Shown here: positions 62,827-64,000 of the stretch, in pieces
How the letters are laid out: each line of letters begins with the position of its first letter
Position numbering within the stretch: position 1 is the stretch's first letter
Assembly (NCBI RefSeq): GCF_010119225.1
Contig: NZ_WNKF01000002.1
Location: 62,001 to 126,000 of the forward strand
Direction of reading: 5' to 3'
Length of the DNA: 64,000 nt
Source: Cyclobacterium roseum
Lineage (GTDB): Bacteria > Bacteroidota > Bacteroidia > Cytophagales > Cyclobacteriaceae
The notes under the pieces: model-generated
Told to the model about the DNA's origin: nothing
Databases searched by the model: none
What the model saw: only the letters and a program-made list of their open reading frames with translations
Position numbers and translations under genes: made by a program

Positions 62827-64000
62827 TTAGGGGAATCCCGGGTTTTGAGGTTGTAAATTGGGGTTGTTCTGCATTTCAGGCAGGGGATACGGCATCAATA
62901 AATGCATGCTTTGCAAAGCTTGGTTGGAGCTCAGGTTGACATGGCCTACAAAATCGTCGAAACCGTCTGTCAACTCATTGTAAGCTTTTCGCAAGCGCAG
63001 CATGTCAAACCAGGTAATCTGCTCGTAGCATAGCTCGTGCCACCTTTCCTTCCACACGGCCTCCCTAAAGGAATCGGCCGTGAACGCTCCCATTGCGGGC
63101 GTTTCAAGACCTGCCCTGTCCCGGATCCTTCTGAGACTTTCATGAGCCAATGCATCGGGGCCACTCACTTCATTTTGGGCCTCTGCATACATCAGCAGTA
63201 CTTCTGCAAACCGGATCAACGGTACGTTGAGGTTATTCGCGCGATTACCGGGCACGCCGGCTGTTCCTAATGCAGCTCGGTTGAAATGTTTGAATATATA
63301 AGGAGCACCTAAATCAAACTCCTCGCCGCTTCCGTTTGTATAATAGGTGGTATAGAAGAAGCCTTCCTGATTTACCGCTCTCTTGTCACCCTCTTCATAA
63401 GAATTATAGAATTCAATTGTAGGGACGGTACTTCCAGTACCAGAAGGACCTTGGAAGGTTACTGGCTTAAAGTTCGGAAACATGTTGTTCATGGGATTGC
63501 CTGCTACGATCACATTGTATTGGAGCATAAACAAGTGTTCCAGCCGGTTGCCATTGGTCTCATCGTGCAGGTCACCATAGGTTGGGAATAAGTTGATTGA
63601 GCCTGGATTCGCGTCGGCATAATCGATCACCTCTTTGGCTTTAGCCGCCGCCAGCTGATAATGAGATGCACCCTTGCTTAACGGAAAACCTGCCATGGTC
63701 AGATACACTTTCGCCAATTGGGCCTTAACGGCTGCTGAAGAAACACGACCACTGGGATCCATCCAGGGCAAGCCTGCACTTTCGGCGGCTAACAAATCCC
63801 CTAAAATTAATTCATAAATTTGTTCCTGGGGAGCAGGTGAGGGTCTAAAATCCTCTGCGCTTGCCGTTTGAGGAACTTTAATCAAGGGAACATTTCCCCA
63901 AAGCCGTACCGCATAGAAATACGCCCAAGCTCTAATAAAACGGGCTTCACCCAAAATTTTGGCCTTCTGAGCCTCATCCATGGGCGTGATGGCCGGAACC
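62827..64000 (-). CDS. SusD/RagB-family lipoprotein, N-terminus outside window
   Basis: The 3' part of a SusD gene. The frame is open through base 64000, and sense continues upstream of the internal Met at 63981 (VPAITPMDEAQ). Conserved SusD blocks: GEARFIRAWAYFYAVRLWGN, SAAVKAQLAKVYLTMAGFPL, VPLIRFAEVLLMYAEAQNEV, ESLRRIRDRAGLE and ERWHELCYEQITWFDMLRLRK, ending in NPNLQPQNPGF. A susC is expected just beyond the window. It is the third Sus system here and likely belongs with the sulfatases at 55-60 kb or the oxidoreductase downstream. Confidence 0.93.
   Translation of the reverse strand, partial: VPAITPMDEAQKAKILGEARFIRAWAYFYAVRLWGNVPLIKVPQTASAEDFRPSPAPQEQIYELILGDLLAAESAGLPWMDPSGRVSSAAVKAQLAKVYLTMAGFPLSKGASHYQLAAAKAKEVIDYADANPGSINLFPTYGDLHDETNGNRLEHLFMLQYNVIVAGNPMNNMFPNFKPVTFQGPSGTGSTVPTIEFYNSYEEGDKRAVNQEGFFYTTYYTNGSGEEFDLGAPYIFKHFNRAALGTAGVPGNRANNLNVPLIRFAEVLLMYAEAQNEVSGPDALAHESLRRIRDRAGLETPAMGAFTADSFREAVWKERWHELCYEQITWFDMLRLRKAYNELTDGFDDFVGHVNLSSNQALQSMHLLMPYPLPEMQNNPNLQPQNPGFP

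Noticed and set aside
1-64000. tRNA, rRNA, riboswitch, phage integrase or transposase genes
   Set aside because: None was recognised on either strand. The defence island therefore has no visible integration machinery in the window.

Overview
The window comes from a marine-type member of the Bacteroidota, probably of the order Cytophagales (the order is inference). The evidence is three SusC/SusD-type loci, DUF5916, DUF4221 and VCBS/UnbV outer-membrane or lipoprotein families, AT-rich leaders without strong Shine-Dalgarno sites, and seven formylglycine-type sulfatases plus one sulfatase remnant. No rRNA or tRNA gene and no CRISPR array was seen.

Layout. (1) 1-11.4 kb: sulfated-glycan uptake locus. 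It holds a SusC/SusD pair with its own terminator, a sulfatase / DUF1593 / sulfatase operon on the minus strand, and a divergent sulfatase. (2) 11.4-12.7 kb: a small outer-membrane barrel gene between two copies of a triple-hairpin repeat, with its 3' end duplicated. (3) 13.06-20.27 kb: a compact plus-strand operon and the most unusual part of the window. It encodes a 52-residue peptide with a leader and a core that is about 70% serine, a PqqD-like/Ser-Thr-kinase fusion, a C39-peptidase ABC exporter, an HlyD adaptor, a TolC channel and a PP2C phosphatase. Five of the six genes overlap. I read it as a candidate system that phosphorylates, trims and secretes a poly-serine peptide. (4) 20.4-25.8 kb: two PQQ-type sugar dehydrogenase-like lipoproteins and a DUF5916 protein. 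(5) 26.3-29.3 kb: MscS channel, soluble MgtE-like protein, MgtE magnesium transporter. (6) 29.5-37.9 kb: a VCBS/UnbV lipoprotein convergent with a SusC/SusD/lipoprotein operon whose susC has an in-frame stop at codon 56. (7) 38.9-41.3 kb: sulfatase and outer-membrane barrel.

(8) 41.5-52.6 kb: defence island. It has a type I restriction-modification locus (hsdR, an AlbA_2/ATPase gene with a 12-bp minisatellite, hsdM broken at a C10 tract, hsdS), a toxin-antitoxin-SecB chaperone module, a SEFIR-domain protein and a Gp37/Gp68 protein. Two diverged copies of another triple-hairpin repeat lie about 16.6 kb apart around this region. (9) 53.4-64 kb: DUF4221 lipoprotein, repeat-rich spacer, a three-sulfatase operon, a CPBP protease, a sulfatase remnant, a Gfo/Idh/MocA oxidoreductase and a SusD running off the window.

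How it fits together. The Sus pairs would bind and import oligosaccharides while the exported sulfatases strip sulfate esters. No recognisable glycoside hydrolase, polysaccharide lyase or sulfatase-maturating enzyme is present, so backbone cleavage and formylglycine formation must be encoded elsewhere. The kinase/exporter operon and the defence island are separate accessory functions set between the glycan genes. Three apparent lesions (the susC stop, the hsdM C-tract and a G8 frameshift in the sulfatase remnant) could be real decay, phase variation or sequencing error; only resequencing can tell.
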